Assembly (NCBI GenBank): GCA_026392455.1 | Contig: JAPLCB010000004.1 | Coordinates: 248,001-312,000, forward strand | DNA length: 64,000 nt | From: Propionibacteriales bacterium | GTDB taxonomy: Bacteria; Actinomycetota; Actinomycetes; Propionibacteriales; Nocardioidaceae | Reading direction: 5' to 3' | Part shown: in pieces, positions 8,312 through 17,350 of the stretch | Layout of the letters: each line of letters starts with the position of its first letter | How positions within the stretch are numbered: the stretch's first letter is position 1 | Position numbers and translations under genes: made by a program | The notes under the pieces: model-generated | What the model saw: only the letters and a program-made list of their open reading frames with translations | Told to the model about the DNA's origin: nothing | Databases searched by the model: none

Positions 8312-9234
8312 CCGACAGCACCTCCTTCAAGAGCGGGTTCGCCTGCTTCGTCGGCCGACCGAACGCCGGCAAGTCGACGTTGACCAATGCGCTGGTGGGT
8401 TCCAAGGTCGTGATCACTTCCTCGAAGCCGCAGACCACCCGGACGGTCGTCCGCGGGATCGTGCACCGCGAGGACGCCCAGCTGGTGCTGGTCGACACCC
8501 CTGGCCTGCACCGCCCGCGGACGTTGCTGGGCGAGCGCCTCAACGACCTGGTGAAGACCACCTGGTCGGAGGTCGACGTGGTCGCTGTCTGCTTCCCGGC
8601 GAACGAGAAGCCCGGGCCCGGTGACCGGTTCATCGTCAACGAGCTGGCCAAGGTGCGGAAGTCCGTCAAGTTCGCGATCGCGACCAAGACCGACCTGGTG
8701 ACCCCGGAGGAGCTGGGCGAGCACCTGCTGCGGATCGCTGAGCTCGGCGCCGAGACCGGCACCGAGTGGGCGCAGATCGTGCCGGTCTCGGCCAAGAACG
8801 GTGACCAGGTGCAGCTGCTCGCGGACCTCTTCGTCGAGCAGCTCCCGGTCGGGCCGCAGCTCTACCCGGACGGCGACCTGTCCGACGCCCCGGAAGAGGC
8901 GATCGTCGCGGAGCTGATCAGGGAGGCGTCGTTGGAAGGCGTCCGTGACGAGCTGCCGCACTCGATCGCGGTGGTGGTCGAGGAGATGGGCCTCAAGGAG
9001 GACCGACCCGCGGACAAGCCGCTGCTCTACATCCACGCGAACCTGTACGTCGAGCGCGACTCCCAGAAGGGCATCATCATCGGCCACAAGGGGTCGCGGC
9101 TCAAGGAGGTCGGGATGGAGGCGCGCCAGCAGATCGAGGCCATCCTGGGCACCCCGGTCTACCTCGACCTGCGGGTCAAGATCGCCAAGGACTGGCAACG
9201 CGACCCGCGCCAGCTGCGCAAGCTGGGCTTCTAG
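8308..9234 (+). CDS. era: GTPase Era
   Basis: The 308-residue protein shows the G1 motif GRPNAGKS at 16-23, G3 DTPGLH near 63-68, G4 TKTD near 129 and a C-terminal KH domain (GIIIGHKGSRLKEVG near 253-267). Era binds the 3' end of 16S rRNA and assists 30S assembly, in keeping with the nearby ybeY. In other actinobacteria era directly follows the Rv2365c-like gene; here tmsAB, repeats and the SIP gene lie between them. Length is normal. Confidence 0.95.
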   Translation: MTDSTSFKSGFACFVGRPNAGKSTLTNALVGSKVVITSSKPQTTRTVVRGIVHREDAQLVLVDTPGLHRPRTLLGERLNDLVKTTWSEVDVVAVCFPANEKPGPGDRFIVNELAKVRKSVKFAIATKTDLVTPEELGEHLLRIAELGAETGTEWAQIVPVSAKNGDQVQLLADLFVEQLPVGPQLYPDGDLSDAPEEAIVAELIREASLEGVRDELPHSIAVVVEEMGLKEDRPADKPLLYIHANLYVERDSQKGIIIGHKGSRLKEVGMEARQQIEAILGTPVYLDLRVKIAKDWQRDPRQLRKLGF

Positions 9235-9307
9235 CAGGGGGCTGGTGCCGGTCGTCAGCTCTCGGCAGTCACCCAAGGACTTCGGTACCGTGCACGCGGA
9301 GCGCTAG

Positions 9308-9442
9308 GTCGGCGCGTGCCCCGGTGGCGAGCAGCAACCGCTCCGGTTCGCGATGGCGGTGCTGCCCGACCCGGCGTTGCTGCTCCACGACGAGCCGACC
9401 ACCGGGATGGACGTCGAGGACCGCCGGGCCGCACGGGTCTGA
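9308..9442 (+). pseudogene. Remnant of an ABC-transporter ATPase (signature motif to Walker B)
   Basis: Between era and dgt one frame reads GGEQQPLRFAMAVLPDPALL then LHDEPTTGMDVEDRRAARV and a stop (9323-9442). This is the ABC signature (usually SGGEQQRLR) followed by Walker B (LLLLDEPT) and the D-loop region, with changes such as R to P in the signature and L to H before the DEPT. A stop at 9305-9307 bounds it upstream and there is no Walker A. It is therefore a decayed internal fragment, roughly 40 codons, of a DrrA-like or similar ATPase gene. Confidence 0.8.
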
Positions 9443-9464
9443 CGTCGTGGATAAGGTCGGGCGC

Positions 9465-10721
9465 ATGACGACCTGGGACGACCTCTACGACGACGATGCC
9501 CGCGCGCGCCTCGTCGACGAGCCGGTCAAGCGGGTCCCGGCCCCGGAGCGGACCCCGTTCGAGCGCGACCGGGCGCGGGTGGTGCACTCCGCGTCGTTGC
9601 GCCGCCTGGCCGCGAAGACCCAGGTCCTCGGCCCGCAGGCAGACGACTTCGTCCGGAACCGGTTGACCCACAGCCTGGAAGTTGCCCAGGTGGCGCGCGA
9701 CCTGGCGCACCCGCTGGGCTGCCACCCCGACCTCGCCGAGACCGCGGCGCTGGCGCACGACCTGGGGCACCCGCCGTTCGGGCACAACGGCGAGGAGGCC
9801 CTGGACCGGTTGGCTCAGTCGTGCGGCGGTTTCGAGGGGAACGCCCAGACGTTGCGGATCCTCAGCCGGCTGGAGGCCAAGTCCGTCGACGCCGACGGAC
9901 GCTCGATCGGGCTCAACCTCACCCGCGCCACCTTGGACGCGTGCACCAAGTACCCGTGGGTCCGTGGCGGTGGCCCGCGCCCGACCCGGAAGTTCGGGGT
10001 CTATGCCGACGACCTTCCGGTCTTCACCTGGTTGCGCCGTCCGGTCGACGGCCCGCGCCAGTGCGTCGAGGCCCAGGTGATGGACTTCGCCGACGACGTC
10101 GCCTACTCGGTGCACGACCTCGAGGACGGCATCGTCGCGGGGCACATCGACCTGCACCTGCTGGACTCTGCGACCGAGCTCAGCGGTGTCTGGGAGACCG
10201 TCCGGGACTGGTACCTGCCCGAGGTCGACGACAACGAATTGACGGCGGCCCTGGACCGGGTCCGCAGCGTCGGGACCTGGCCGACCCGCCCGTACGACGG
10301 CACCCGGGCCGCGCTGGCCTCGTGGAAGAACCTGACCAGCGACCTGATCGGGGTCTTCTGCGGCAGCGTGCACACGGCCACCCGGGCGGAGTTCGGTTCC
10401 GAACCGCTGGTCCGGCACCAGGCGGACCTGGTCGTCCCGGTGACCACCGAGCACGAGATCGCCGTGCTCAAGGGGATCGCGGCGCACTACGTGATGCGCT
10501 CGGAGCAGCGGATCTCCTTGATGGAACGCCAGCGCCAGCTCGTGGACGAGCTGTTCGCCGCGCTGCTGAGCACCGACGGGCGAGCGCTCGACGCCAGCCT
10601 CAAGGCGGACTACCTCGAGGCTGGCGACGATGCTGCCCGGACCCGGGTGGTGATCGACCAGGTCGCCTCGTTGACCGACGCGAGCGCCATCAGCTGGCAC
10701 CGTCGACTGACCAGCCGCTGA
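9465..10721 (+). CDS. dgt: Deoxyguanosinetriphosphate triphosphohydrolase-like protein (dNTPase)
   Basis: The 418-residue HD-domain protein contains RNRLTHSLEVAQVARDLA near 64-81 and ALAHDLGHPPFGHNGEEAL near 94-112, which hold the His/His-Asp metal ligands of dGTPases. MDFADDVAYSVHDLEDG near 205 supplies the later Asp of the site. It hydrolyses dNTPs to nucleoside and triphosphate, setting nucleotide pools. ATG 9465 was chosen because the in-frame extension upstream runs over the ABC-ATPase remnant. The neighbour dnaG keeps the actinobacterial dgt-dnaG order, with two small reverse-strand genes between. Confidence 0.92.
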   Translation: MTTWDDLYDDDARARLVDEPVKRVPAPERTPFERDRARVVHSASLRRLAAKTQVLGPQADDFVRNRLTHSLEVAQVARDLAHPLGCHPDLAETAALAHDLGHPPFGHNGEEALDRLAQSCGGFEGNAQTLRILSRLEAKSVDADGRSIGLNLTRATLDACTKYPWVRGGGPRPTRKFGVYADDLPVFTWLRRPVDGPRQCVEAQVMDFADDVAYSVHDLEDGIVAGHIDLHLLDSATELSGVWETVRDWYLPEVDDNELTAALDRVRSVGTWPTRPYDGTRAALASWKNLTSDLIGVFCGSVHTATRAEFGSEPLVRHQADLVVPVTTEHEIAVLKGIAAHYVMRSEQRISLMERQRQLVDELFAALLSTDGRALDASLKADYLEAGDDAARTRVVIDQVASLTDASAISWHRRLTSR

Positions 10722-10743
10722 CCTCGGCTCCGCAGGGGTGCGT

Positions 10744-11016
10744 TCAGCCGGTGGGTAGGTCGATCGTCGCCCCGTGCGGACGGAGATCTGCGTCGACCTC
10801 CGTTTCGGACCGGACTGCCTGGACCGCCTTGTCGGCCAGTGCCGACCCCTGGTCGTGGGCGAACTCGACGGCTTCGTGGACCTTCTCGCGCACGTCCGGG
10901 TTGGTCTTCACCCTCAGGAAGTACGTCCGGATCTGTTCGTAACGTTCCTCGCCTGCCTTGGCTCCCAGCACGTAGCCAGCAGCGAAGGACGCCACGGCGA
11001 CTGCTCGCTTGATCAT
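10744..11016 (-). CDS. Small YtxH-like membrane-associated protein
   Basis: The product is about 90 residues. It starts with a short hydrophobic stretch containing FAAGYVLGAKAGEERYEQI, the glycine-rich motif seen in YtxH-like proteins, and continues as a charged, probably helical tail. ATG 11016 is favoured over GTG 11022 because GAGG lies about eight bases upstream of it. It follows, in the same direction and by only ten bases, the gene at 11027-11326, so the two are probably an operon. Exact function is not known; a stress-related envelope role is typical but inferred. Confidence 0.65.
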   Translation of the reverse strand: MIKRAVAVASFAAGYVLGAKAGEERYEQIRTYFLRVKTNPDVREKVHEAVEFAHDQGSALADKAVQAVRSETEVDADLRPHGATIDLPTG

Positions 11017-11026
11017 CGCCACCGCC

Positions 11027-11326
11027 TCACTTCAGGACGCGGCGGACGAGGACGAGGGCGACGACGCCCAGGACTAGGCCGACGAGCAGTCCGCGACGCG
11101 GGCGCCCCTCGGAGTCCGTCGCGTTCTCCAGGAGCGTCGCTGCACTGCTCTCCGCCCGGGTGCGGAGGGCATCGGTGTCCAGCTTCTCCACGAGTCCGCT
11201 GACGTCGATCTTGTCCGTGATCGCGCCGACGTCGATCTTGTCGGTCAAGCCGCCGACGGTCTCGGCCAACCGGTCTCGCTGCTGGCCGATCTGCTTGCTG
11301 AGGTCTGGTGCCTGATTTCGGGACAT
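11027..11326 (-). CDS. Small protein with C-terminal membrane anchor, DUF3618-like
   Basis: The 99-residue protein begins MSRNQAPDLSKQIGQQRDRL and has amphipathic repeats (TDKIDVGAITDKIDVSGLVE). It ends in one transmembrane helix (GLLVGLVLGVVALVLVRRVLK). The start at 11326 has AAGGGAG about eight bases upstream. The layout (helical soluble part, then a C-terminal anchor) resembles small actinobacterial DUF3618-type proteins. It lies upstream of the YtxH-like gene and is divergent from dnaG. Function unknown. Confidence 0.65.
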   Translation of the reverse strand: MSRNQAPDLSKQIGQQRDRLAETVGGLTDKIDVGAITDKIDVSGLVEKLDTDALRTRAESSAATLLENATDSEGRPRRGLLVGLVLGVVALVLVRRVLK

Positions 11327-11435
11327 CAGGGGACTCCCTTCCTGGGTTGTTACCTCTGGTGTACCCAACGGAGCCGATCCGACACCTGGGCCGAGCACGC
11401 TGACGGCTGTCCGGCCGCCCACGTAGGATCGGGGC

Positions 11436-13301
11436 GTGCCAGGCCGGATCAAGGACGAAGACATCGCGACGGTGCGTGAGACCGCGCGCATCGACGAGGT
11501 CATCGGCGCCTACGTCACCCTGCGCAACGCGGGTGGCGGCAACATGAAGGGGCTCTGCCCGTTCCACGACGAGAAGTCGCCGTCGTTCAACGTGACACCG
11601 TCGCGCGGTATGTACCACTGCTTCGGCTGCAACGCCGGTGGCGACGTCATCAAGTTCGTGATGGAGATGGACGGTCTCTCCTTCACCGAGACCGTCGAGC
11701 GGCTCGCCGAGAAGGTCGGCGTCCCGCTCCGGTACGAGGACGGCCCCGGTCCGGCGCGCAACAGCGGGGGGCCGCAGCGTCCCCGTCTGGTCGAGGCGCA
11801 CAAGCTCGCGGCCGCCTACTACGCCGACCAGCTGGCCACCCCCGAGGCGATGCAGGCGCGGCAGTTCCTGGACACCCGCGGGTTCGACCAGGACGCGGCC
11901 GCCCACTTCGGGGTCGGCTTCTCGCCACGCGGTGGGGAGGACCTGACCCGGCACTTGAAGCAGCTCGGCTTCTCCGAGGCCGAGCTGGTCGCGGCCGGTG
12001 TTTCCGGACAAGGCGGGCGTGGCCTCTACGACCGGTTCCGGGGGCGGCTGATGTGGCCGATCCGGGACTCCAGCGGGGACGTGATCGGTTTCGGTGCCCG
12101 CCGGATCTTCGACGACGACCGGATCGAGGCCAAGTACCTCAACACCTCCGAGACCCCGATCTACAAGAAGAGCCAGGTGCTCTACGGCATCGACCTGGCC
12201 CGGCGCGAGATCGCCACCGCCAGCCAGGCCGTCATCGTCGAGGGCTACACCGACGTGATGGCCGCGCACCTGGCCGGGGTGAAGACGGCGGTCGCGACCT
12301 GCGGCACTGCCTTCGGTGACGACCACGCCCGGGTGATCCGTCGGCTGCTCCAGGACCACGACGAGTTCCGCGGGGAGGTGATCTTCACGTTCGACGGCGA
12401 CGCCGCCGGGCAGAAGGCCGCGATGCGGGCGTTCGAGGGCGACCAGAACTTCGCCGGCCAGACCTATGTCGCGGTGGCTGCGGACGGACTCGACCCCTGC
12501 GACCTGCGTCTGCAGCAGGGGGACGCTGCGGTTCGCGACCTGGTCGCCTCACGGGTGCCGCTGTACCGGTTCGTCCTGGGCAACGTGGTGGCCCGCTACG
12601 ACCTCGACCGGGCCGACGGCCGGATCGACGCCCTTCGCGAGGCAGCCAAGCTGGTGACCGCGATCCGGGACCGGTCCAAGGTGGACGCCTTCGCCCGGGA
12701 GCTGGCGGGAATGCTCGGCATCGACCCGAACGACGTGCAGCGCGAGGTCCGTCGTGCGGCGAGCCGGTCGTCGGGAGCGGCCGTTGCGGCGCCTCCGCAG
12801 CAGCGCCCCGACGTGGGCCTGCCGGACGCGCGGGACCCGAAGTACGTGCTGGAGCGGGAGACCCTCAAGCTCGTCGTCCAGCGACCCGGGATCATCGGCA
12901 ACCTGCTCGCCGAGGTCACCGAGGACGCGTTCACGCACCCGGCGTACCGGGCCGTGTGGGCGGTCGTGACGCTGGCAGGCGGGGTGGCCGCGGCTGACGA
13001 GCAGTGGACCGCCCGGTTGCAGGCGAACACCGCCGACGAGCGGGTGCACTCCTTGCTCTCCGCGCTCAGCGTCGAGCAGGTGATGACCAGCAAGGAGCCG
13101 GACGCGGCGTACGCGGCTCAGCACGTCCACCGGCTGCGCGAGGTCGCCGCGATGCGCCGGATCGAGGACCTGAAGTCCAAGCTGCAACGGACCAACCCGA
13201 TCGACGACCAGCTGGAGTACAACCGGATGTTCGGCGAGCTGGTCGCTCTGGAGCAGCACCGCCGCCAGCTGCGCGAACTGGCCCTGGACTCGACGTCGTG
13301 A
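11436..13301 (+). CDS. dnaG: DNA primase
   Basis: The 621-residue primase has an N-terminal CHC2 zinc finger (C41, H44, C62, C65). Its catalytic Toprim domain shows VIVEGYTDVM with Glu269 and FDGDAAG with Asp320 and Asp322. A C-terminal helicase-binding region follows. It makes RNA primers for replication. GTG 11436 gives the standard actinobacterial N-terminus (PGRIKDEDI). The stop overlaps the start of the next gene (GTGA). Length is normal for the family. Confidence 0.96.
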   Translation: MPGRIKDEDIATVRETARIDEVIGAYVTLRNAGGGNMKGLCPFHDEKSPSFNVTPSRGMYHCFGCNAGGDVIKFVMEMDGLSFTETVERLAEKVGVPLRYEDGPGPARNSGGPQRPRLVEAHKLAAAYYADQLATPEAMQARQFLDTRGFDQDAAAHFGVGFSPRGGEDLTRHLKQLGFSEAELVAAGVSGQGGRGLYDRFRGRLMWPIRDSSGDVIGFGARRIFDDDRIEAKYLNTSETPIYKKSQVLYGIDLARREIATASQAVIVEGYTDVMAAHLAGVKTAVATCGTAFGDDHARVIRRLLQDHDEFRGEVIFTFDGDAAGQKAAMRAFEGDQNFAGQTYVAVAADGLDPCDLRLQQGDAAVRDLVASRVPLYRFVLGNVVARYDLDRADGRIDALREAAKLVTAIRDRSKVDAFARELAGMLGIDPNDVQREVRRAASRSSGAAVAAPPQQRPDVGLPDARDPKYVLERETLKLVVQRPGIIGNLLAEVTEDAFTHPAYRAVWAVVTLAGGVAAADEQWTARLQANTADERVHSLLSALSVEQVMTSKEPDAAYAAQHVHRLREVAAMRRIEDLKSKLQRTNPIDDQLEYNRMFGELVALEQHRRQLRELALDSTS

Positions 13302-13828
13302 GGCTCTTCCGCCGCGGCGAGCAGGCGCCGGCCGTGATCGTCGAGGCTGCCGGGCTGCAGCCCCGCGAGAAGGTGCTGGCGTTCGCCCAGGCGACCAGCG
13401 CCGCGGGGTCGCCGTGCTGGCTGCTCGGCAGCCGGTTCGCCCTCTACCTGGTCACCCCTGGCGAGGCCGGCGTCCGGCTCGGCTGGGAGTCGATCCAGGC
13501 AGCGGACTGGGACCAGGAGGCCGAGAGCCTGACCGTCTCCGAGGTCGGTGAGTTCGGCGCGGCCCGAGCCGGGTACGTGGTGTCGATGGAGGCACCCGTC
13601 CTGCTGCTGCAGCTGATCCGCGAGCGGGTGACGGCCAGCGTCGTGCTCCAGCGGGGGTACCTGATGGACGGCAAAACGGGGTTCAAGGTCATCGGGCGGC
13701 GCGCGCCCAGCGGTGGTCCGATCGCCTGGATGCACGAGTACGACGTCGGGATCGACCCGGAGGCACCGGAAGTCCGGGCTGCTGCTGCCGAGGCCCTGGT
13801 CCGCGCCCGCGCCGACGTCGGGGAGTAA
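13298..13828 (+). CDS. Conserved protein of unknown function downstream of dnaG
   Basis: The 176-residue soluble protein has no signal peptide or recognised catalytic motif. Its middle part (CWLLGSRFALYLVTPGEAGVRLGWESI) looks like the beta-rich, PH-like fold of actinobacterial proteins found directly after dnaG. GTG 13298 overlaps the dnaG stop, so it is the second cistron of that unit. Its stop is about 55 bases before tRNA-Asn. A replication link is suggested only by the context. Confidence 0.7.
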   Translation: MRLFRRGEQAPAVIVEAAGLQPREKVLAFAQATSAAGSPCWLLGSRFALYLVTPGEAGVRLGWESIQAADWDQEAESLTVSEVGEFGAARAGYVVSMEAPVLLLQLIRERVTASVVLQRGYLMDGKTGFKVIGRRAPSGGPIAWMHEYDVGIDPEAPEVRAAAAEALVRARADVGE

Positions 13829-13882
13829 ACCGGTACCGATTGGCGACCGACCGGGACGGCTTGCTAATCTTTCCGGGCACGA

Positions 13883-13955
13883 TCCCCTGTAGCTCAATTG
13901 GCAGAGCATTCGACTGTTAATCGGAGGGTTGTTGGTTCGAGTCCAACCGGGGGAG
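13883..13955 (+). tRNA. tRNA-Asn (anticodon GTT)
   Basis: A full cloverleaf is present: acceptor TCCCCTG pairs with CGGGGGA (one G-T), with D-loop AGCTCAATTGGCAGAGC. The anticodon loop CTGTTAA carries anticodon GTT, and the T-arm contains GGTTCGAGTCC. Discriminator G13955 is followed by an encoded CCA (13956-13958). Confidence 0.97.
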
Positions 13956-13962
13956 CCACCAG

Positions 13963-13995
13963 CAGAGGCCCGCATCTTCAGGATGCGGGCCTCTG
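13963..13995 (+). terminator. Strong hairpin after tRNA-Asn
   Basis: A perfect 14-base inverted repeat, cagaggcccgcatc / gatgcgggcctctg, flanks the loop ttcag. It lies five bases after the CCA end of tRNA-Asn. There is no long T-run, as is common for high-GC actinobacterial terminators. Confidence 0.85.
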
Positions 13996-14026
13996 TCGTG
14001 GTTTTCGGTCGTGTAGAAAGGGCCGC

Positions 14027-14461
14027 ATGCAGACGCGTCGACTGGCCCCTTCGGCTGCCGTGCTGATCGCCGTTGTCGCCCTGGCGACCGGTTGTGGCGG
14101 AGACGACGGTCCGAAGTCCGCTCCGACGGCGTCGGCCTCGGTGACCGGTCCCGGGACGGATCCGGTCGAGAACATCGCGACCGGTGACCGTTTCGTCGAG
14201 GCGTTGGCGGCCAACACCGAGCGGAGTCTCGCTGCGGCAGCCGCGCTGGCCGCGCCCGGCTCCGTTGCGCAGAGGTACGTCGTGGCCGCCCAGCAGGCAC
14301 TCGTTCCCGGGAGCGAGGCGTTCCGGCTGACCCGGGTCAGTGAGGGCCGGTTCCGGCTCTGCGACGCCGACGGCTGCACCGTGCTCACCGCTCTGGCGTT
14401 GAGCGACGGCAAGGTCAGCTCGTTCCGGGTGATCAGCCCTGTGGTGCGGAACACTCCCTGA
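14027..14461 (+). CDS. Small lipoprotein of unknown function
   Basis: The 144-residue product has a lipoprotein signal ending in the lipobox ALATGC (Cys near 23), then a short Ser/Thr/Pro-rich linker and a compact domain. Two Cys (RLCDADGCTV) could form a disulfide. ATG 14027 follows AAAGG by about seven bases. The gene stands alone between the tRNA-Asn terminator and the DEAD-box helicase. No function is recognised. Confidence 0.75.
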   Translation: MQTRRLAPSAAVLIAVVALATGCGGDDGPKSAPTASASVTGPGTDPVENIATGDRFVEALAANTERSLAAAAALAAPGSVAQRYVVAAQQALVPGSEAFRLTRVSEGRFRLCDADGCTVLTALALSDGKVSSFRVISPVVRNTP

Positions 14462-14522
14462 AACTGTTGCTTCACGGGTCTGCGAATAGGTAGGGAACCC
14501 TCCGGGCCACTACCCTTGGTCA

Positions 14523-16280
14523 GTGACTGAGATCGATACTGCCGTGACCTTCGACGACCTCGGTCTTGACCCCAAAGTGCTCAAGGCCATCAAGGACGTC
14601 GGCTACGAGACCCCTTCCCCCATCCAGGCCGAGGCCATTCCGGTCCTCCTCGGTGGCGGCCACGTCGTCGGGCTCGCCCAGACGGGCACCGGCAAGACGG
14701 CCGCGTTCGCGCTGCCGATCCTGTCCCGCATCGACCTGAGTCAGAAGACCCCCCAGGTCCTGGTCCTGGCACCGACCCGTGAGCTCGCGCTCCAGGTCTC
14801 CGAGGCCTTCGAGAAGTACGCCAGCGGCATCAAGGGCCTGCACGTCCTGCCGGTCTACGGCGGCCAGGGGTACGGCGTCCAGCTGTCCGCGCTGCGGCGT
14901 GGCGTGCACGTCGTCGTCGGTACGCCGGGCCGCGTCATGGACCACATCGAGAAGGGCACCCTCGACCTGTCCGAGCTGCGGTTCGTGGTCCTCGACGAGG
15001 CCGACGAGATGCTCAACATGGGTTTCGCCGAGGACGTCGAGTCGATCCTCTCCGGTACGCCGGAGGACAAGCAGGTCGCGCTGTTCTCCGCCACGATGCC
15101 GGCGCAGATCAAGCGAATCATCAAGCGGCACGCGCCGGACGCCACCGAGGTCAAGGTCAAGTCGTCCTCGACGACCGCGGCGAACGTCGAGCAGCGCTTC
15201 CTCAAGGTGGGCCACCCGCAGAAGGTCGACGCGCTGACCCGGATCCTCGAGGTCGAGAACTTCGACGGCATGATCATCTTCGTGCGCACCAAGCACGCCA
15301 CCGAGGAGCTCGCCGAGAAGCTGCGCGCCCGCGGGTTCTCCGCTGCCGCGATCAACGGTGACGTCGCCCAGGTCCAGCGGGAACGCACCGTCGACCAGCT
15401 CCGCAAGAGCAAGCTCGACATCCTGGTCGCCACCGACGTCGCCGCCCGTGGTCTCGACGTTCCGCGGATCAGCCACGTGATCAACCACGACATCCCGACC
15501 GACACCGAGTCCTACGTCCACCGGATCGGCCGTACCGGTCGGGCGGGCCGCGCCGGCGTCGCGATCTCGTTCGTCACGCCGCGGGAGAACCACCTGCTGC
15601 GGGCGATCGAGAAGACCAACCGGACCACCCTGGTCGAGATGCGGCTCCCGTCGGTCTCCGACGTCAACGCGTTCCGCGTCTCCAAGTTCACCGACAAGAT
15701 CAGCGCCGCGATGAGCGACCCGCAGCTGGGCCTGTTCCGCGAGCTGATCGAGGACTACGAGCGCAACAACGACGTCCCCGCGCTCGACATCGCAGCCGCG
15801 ATCGCGGTGCTCTCCCAGGCCGGTCAGCCGCTGTTCGTCGAGGACATGCCCGAGCCGATGCGGGTCCCGTACAAGGAGCGCTCGAACGACCGTGCCCCGC
15901 GAAGCGGGGCCGGTGACCGCCGCGGGTTCGCCAGCTACCGGATCGAGGTCGGCAAGCGCCACCACGTCGAGCCGCGCCAGATCGTCGGAGCGCTCGCCAA
16001 CGAGGGCGGGCTGTCGCGGGAGGACTTCGGCAAGATCGAGATCAAGCCGGCGTTCTCCATCGTCGAGCTCCCGGTCGACCTGGACCCGGCCGTGCTCGAC
16101 AAGCTCTCCGGGACCCGGATCTCCGGTGTCCTGATCGCGATCAAGCCCGACAAGTTCGACCGGGGTCACAAGCGCGGTCACACCGGGCCGACCGGGAGCC
16201 CGAACAAGAGCTGGAGCGCGACCGGGGGAGCGTCGTACACCGGCGCCAAGAAGCCGCGTCACAAGAAGCGCGAGGACTGA
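14523..16280 (+). CDS. deaD: DEAD-box ATP-dependent RNA helicase (DeaD/CsdA type)
   Basis: The 585-residue protein has the full DEAD-box set: Q motif with PSPIQAEAIP near 36, AQTGTGKT near 56, PTRELALQV near 84, VLDEADEML near 157, SAT near 188 and HRIGRTGRAGR near 331. The C-terminal part carries a DbpA-like RNA-binding domain (FASYRIEVGKRHHVEPRQIV) and a basic tail (KKPRHKKRED). Such proteins unwind RNA in ribosome assembly, decay and cold response. GTG 14523 gives the standard N-terminus. Confidence 0.93.
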   Translation: MTEIDTAVTFDDLGLDPKVLKAIKDVGYETPSPIQAEAIPVLLGGGHVVGLAQTGTGKTAAFALPILSRIDLSQKTPQVLVLAPTRELALQVSEAFEKYASGIKGLHVLPVYGGQGYGVQLSALRRGVHVVVGTPGRVMDHIEKGTLDLSELRFVVLDEADEMLNMGFAEDVESILSGTPEDKQVALFSATMPAQIKRIIKRHAPDATEVKVKSSSTTAANVEQRFLKVGHPQKVDALTRILEVENFDGMIIFVRTKHATEELAEKLRARGFSAAAINGDVAQVQRERTVDQLRKSKLDILVATDVAARGLDVPRISHVINHDIPTDTESYVHRIGRTGRAGRAGVAISFVTPRENHLLRAIEKTNRTTLVEMRLPSVSDVNAFRVSKFTDKISAAMSDPQLGLFRELIEDYERNNDVPALDIAAAIAVLSQAGQPLFVEDMPEPMRVPYKERSNDRAPRSGAGDRRGFASYRIEVGKRHHVEPRQIVGALANEGGLSREDFGKIEIKPAFSIVELPVDLDPAVLDKLSGTRISGVLIAIKPDKFDRGHKRGHTGPTGSPNKSWSATGGASYTGAKKPRHKKRED

Positions 16281-16421
16281 CTCCGGTCGGTGCCGGGAGT
16301 CGCACCAGCGACACCGGAGCGACACCGGAGCGACACTCTGCGCACCTCCGTTTGCGTCGTACGCCGGTCGACCTAGGCTGCGCGGGTTCTGCCTGACCCG
16401 TTCCGCTGAGGGAGTCTGCAC

Positions 16422-17318
16422 ATGCGTCGGTTGCTAGCTGTCCTGGTCGCCCTGCCCGGTCTGCTGCTCGGTACCTTCGTGGTGGTCCCGGCGGCTTCGG
16501 CCGACGGCGGCGACCTCCCGGTGCCGTACTCGATCTTCCCGATGTCGCTGGTCGGGCTGGCGCCCGGCGGGAACGCTCCCGGCACCAACGACTGGTCGTG
16601 CAGACCAACGGCGGCGCACCCGCGGCCGGTGGTGCTGGTGCACGCCACCGGGGTCAACGGCGTGGCGAACTGGCAGACCTACGGACCGTTGCTGAAGAAC
16701 AACGGGTACTGCGTCTTCGCCCTGACCTACGGCACCCTCAGCCGGATCTACCCGTTGAACCGGTTCGGTGCCCTGGGCCCGATGGAGGCGAGCGCCGAGC
16801 AGCTGCGCGTCTTCGTCGACTCGGTGCTGGCAGCGACCGGCGCTGACCAGGTCGACCTGGTCGGGCACTCGCAGGGAACGCTGATGCCGAACTACTACGT
16901 GAAGTTCCTCGGCGGTGCTCCGAAGGTCCACGCCTACGTGTCCCTGGCTCCGCTCTGGCACGGCTCGTTGACCAGTGGCGTGTTCGCGAGCGCCGTCCGG
17001 GTCTTCGGGCTCCCGGCGATCCCGGTCTGCACGGCCTGCGACCAGTGGGCCTGGAACTCGGCCTTCATCCAGAAGATGCACCAGGGCGGGGGAGCGGCGG
17101 TCCCGGGGGTCAGCTACGTCAACGTGATCACCCGGTACGACCAGGCAGTGGTTCCGTACACCAGTGGCTACGAGCCGGGCATGACGAACATCCTGCTCCA
17201 GGACCTGTGCCCCTTCAACATCACCGAGCACATCCACATGGGCGCGAGCCGGCCTGCCTCCCAGGTGGTCCTGAACGCTCTCGATCCGGAGCACCCCCGA
17301 CCCGTCACATGTCAGTGA
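16422..17318 (+). CDS. Secreted lipase/esterase, class 2 type (copy 1)
   Basis: The 298-residue alpha/beta hydrolase has an N-terminal signal peptide (MRRLLAVLVALPGLLLGTFV, cleavage after SADG or nearby). The nucleophile elbow GHSQGTLM lies near 147-154. Candidate acid and His are in the TRYDQAVVPYTSG and EHIHMGA segments. HATGVNGVANWQTYGPLL near 68 supplies the oxyanion region. This matches secreted actinobacterial triacylglycerol lipases. The next gene is a close paralogue in tandem; a 66-base stretch (16668-16733) is identical between them. Confidence 0.87.
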   Translation: MRRLLAVLVALPGLLLGTFVVVPAASADGGDLPVPYSIFPMSLVGLAPGGNAPGTNDWSCRPTAAHPRPVVLVHATGVNGVANWQTYGPLLKNNGYCVFALTYGTLSRIYPLNRFGALGPMEASAEQLRVFVDSVLAATGADQVDLVGHSQGTLMPNYYVKFLGGAPKVHAYVSLAPLWHGSLTSGVFASAVRVFGLPAIPVCTACDQWAWNSAFIQKMHQGGGAAVPGVSYVNVITRYDQAVVPYTSGYEPGMTNILLQDLCPFNITEHIHMGASRPASQVVLNALDPEHPRPVTCQ

Positions 17319-17350
17319 CGCCCGGGGCCGGCGCACCTATGCTTCGCTGC

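Noticed and set aside
14520-16421. A 633-codon open frame on the minus strand opposite the DEAD-box helicase
   Set aside because: High GC leaves long antisense frames open. Its product is an Asp/Arg/Gly-rich low-complexity string with no motif, while the plus strand encodes a complete helicase.
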